From Calliopsis andreniformis (Eukaryota; Arthropoda; Insecta; Hymenoptera; Andrenidae): a stretch of DNA of 64,000 bases. The position numbers were made by a program, and so were the translations under genes. The stretch is from the NCBI RefSeq assembly GCF_051401765.1, contig NW_027480568.1, positions 806,001 to 870,000 on the forward strand, given 5' to 3'. A model generated the notes under the pieces. The model saw only the letters and a program-made list of their open reading frames with translations, made no database searches and was not told where the DNA came from. Shown here piece after piece: positions 63,137-64,000 of the stretch (position 1 is its first letter; each line of letters opens with the position of its first letter).

Positions 63137-64000
63137 CCTCAATCTTCAATCCTCAATACTCAATATTCAATCCTCAATCCTCAATACTCAATCCCCAATC
63201 CTCATTCTTCAATCCTCATTCTTCAATCCTCAATACCCAATCCTCAATCTTCAATCCTCAATCCTCAATCCTCAGTTCGCAATCCTCAATCCTCAATCCT
63301 CAGACCTCAGGCATCAACACTCAACCCTCAGTCCTCGTTCTCAATCCACAACCCTCAATCCTCAATCCTCAATTTTCATTCATCAATATTCAACCTTCAA
63401 TCCTCAATCCTCAATGTTCAATCCTCAACAGCCAATCCTCAATCTTCACTCCTCAATCCTCAATCCTCAATTCTCATTCCTGAATCCTCTATCCTCAGTC
63501 CTCTCTCCTCAAACCTCAATCCTGAATCCTCAATCCTGAATCATCAAGCTTCAACCCTCAGTCCTCAACAATCAGTTGTCAATCCTCAATCCTCAATAGA
63601 ATATCATCAATTCACAGTTTTCAATACTCAATACTCAATCTGCAATCTTCAAATCTCTATCCACAAACATCAATTCTCATCATTCAGCCCTCAACACTCA
63701 GTCCCCAATCCTCACTATTCAATCCTCAAACCTCAATCCTCAATCCACAATCCTCAACTTTCATTCCTCAATACTCAATCTTCAATCCTCAATCCTCAAT
63801 ACTCAATCCTCAATTCTCAATCCTCGATTATCAATCTTCAATCCACAATACTCAATCTTCAATCCTCAATCCTCAATCCTCAATCCTCAATCCTCATTCT
63901 TCAATCCTCAATACACAATCCTCAATCTTCAACCCTCGATCCTCAATCCTCAATTCTCAATCCTCAATCCTCAGTCCTCAGTCCTCAAACCTCAACCCTC
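63137..64000 (+). repeat. 0.9-kb unit of the right-hand subfamily, copy 2, cut by the window edge
   Basis: The anchor is at 63602. A 21-bp stretch found in copy 1 near 62510-62530 is missing here. At its right end the sequence follows 61070-61130 rather than copy 1, so the array continues beyond the window in the order seen at 61.1 kb. Confidence 0.85.

Larger units (their letters stand above)
1..64000 (+). repeat. Heptamer satellite array, consensus AATCCTC, spanning the whole window
   Basis: Every part of the window resolves into AATCCTC units or units differing from it at one to three positions. Common variants are AATCTTC, AATACTC, AATCGTC, AATCATC, AGTCCTC, AACCCTC, AATTCTC, GATCCTC, AATGCTC and AATGTTC. 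Guanine is rare on the + strand (about 2 percent in lines I sampled by eye), so the - strand is G-rich and the + strand C-rich throughout. All units I examined lie in the same orientation. No unique DNA longer than about 100 bp is present. The array enters at base 1 and leaves at base 64000 without a flank. Satellite DNA is the direct reading; chromosomal position and host are not shown by the sequence. Confidence 0.98.

Noticed and set aside
1..64000. CRISPR array
   Set aside because: Repeats are contiguous 7-bp units with no unique spacers of constant length and no cas genes nearby. The 705- and 729-bp periods are far too long.
1..64000. Active telomere
   Set aside because: Telomerase arrays are nearly homogeneous; this one is full of variants and large internal duplications, and no chromosome end is visible.
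1..64000. Transposon or insertion sequence as the source of the kilobase-scale repeats
   Set aside because: No terminal inverted repeats, long terminal repeats, target-site duplications or transposase or reverse-transcriptase reading frames were seen; block edges lie inside heptamer sequence.
1..64000. tRNA, rRNA or structured RNA genes
   Set aside because: The + strand is nearly free of G and the - strand correspondingly poor in C, which prevents the stable GC stems such RNAs need. No conserved tRNA or rRNA motif was seen.

Overview
The whole 64 kb window is one uninterrupted tandem array of a 7-bp unit, AATCCTC on the + strand (GAGGATT on the - strand), and its point-mutated variants. I find no unique-sequence island, no convincing protein gene, no tRNA or rRNA, no CRISPR array and no recognisable mobile element. 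The array starts and ends mid-repeat, so both edges of the window lie inside it and its full length is unknown.

Organism: the sequence has no gene by which to place it. A direct-orientation satellite longer than 64 kb with multi-kilobase higher-order repeats is most like eukaryotic heterochromatic (pericentromeric, subtelomeric or sex-chromosome) satellite DNA. Short heptamer tracts also occur between genes in some bacteria, but an array this long would be extraordinary there. I treat a eukaryotic origin as likely but unproven.

Layout. Variant heptamers (AATCTTC, AATACTC, AATCGTC, AGTCCTC, AACCCTC, AATTCTC, AATGCTC and others) act as a barcode that reveals nested repeats. (1) 470-2494: three tandem copies of a 705-bp unit. 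(2) 2495-4920: a block repeated at 36084-39045. (3) 5926-7499: a block repeated about 5.2 kb downstream. (4) 7500-18490 and 18491-29028: a head-to-tail duplication whose original period is 10,999 bp; copy B is shorter by deletions of 440, 7 and 14 bp. (5) A 729-bp unit occurs eight times between 10.2 and 30.3 kb. (6) 31155-34690 repeats 6640-10010. (7) 40188-43252 and 43253-46324: a 3,065-bp tandem duplication, with further, partly deleted members at 50.9-52.3 and 55.4-58.0 kb. (8) 45601-48670 recurs at 52349-55425. (9) 60250-64000: a right-hand subfamily with its own diagnostic variants and a 0.9-kb local repeat.

Open frames. Seven is not a multiple of three and AATCCTC makes no stop codon on the + strand, so all three + frames read an endless Asn-Pro-Gln-Ser-Ser-Ile-Leu repeat, while each - frame meets TGA every 21 bp in the pure repeat. 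The many long + strand open frames, up to 716 codons, follow from this arithmetic and are not evidence of genes.

The interest of the window lies in its repeat architecture: strong strand asymmetry, five classes of a 41-copy diverged marker that keeps the 7-bp register, and layered duplications that record how the array grew. Block edges are read by eye and are good to roughly 10-30 bp unless stated otherwise.
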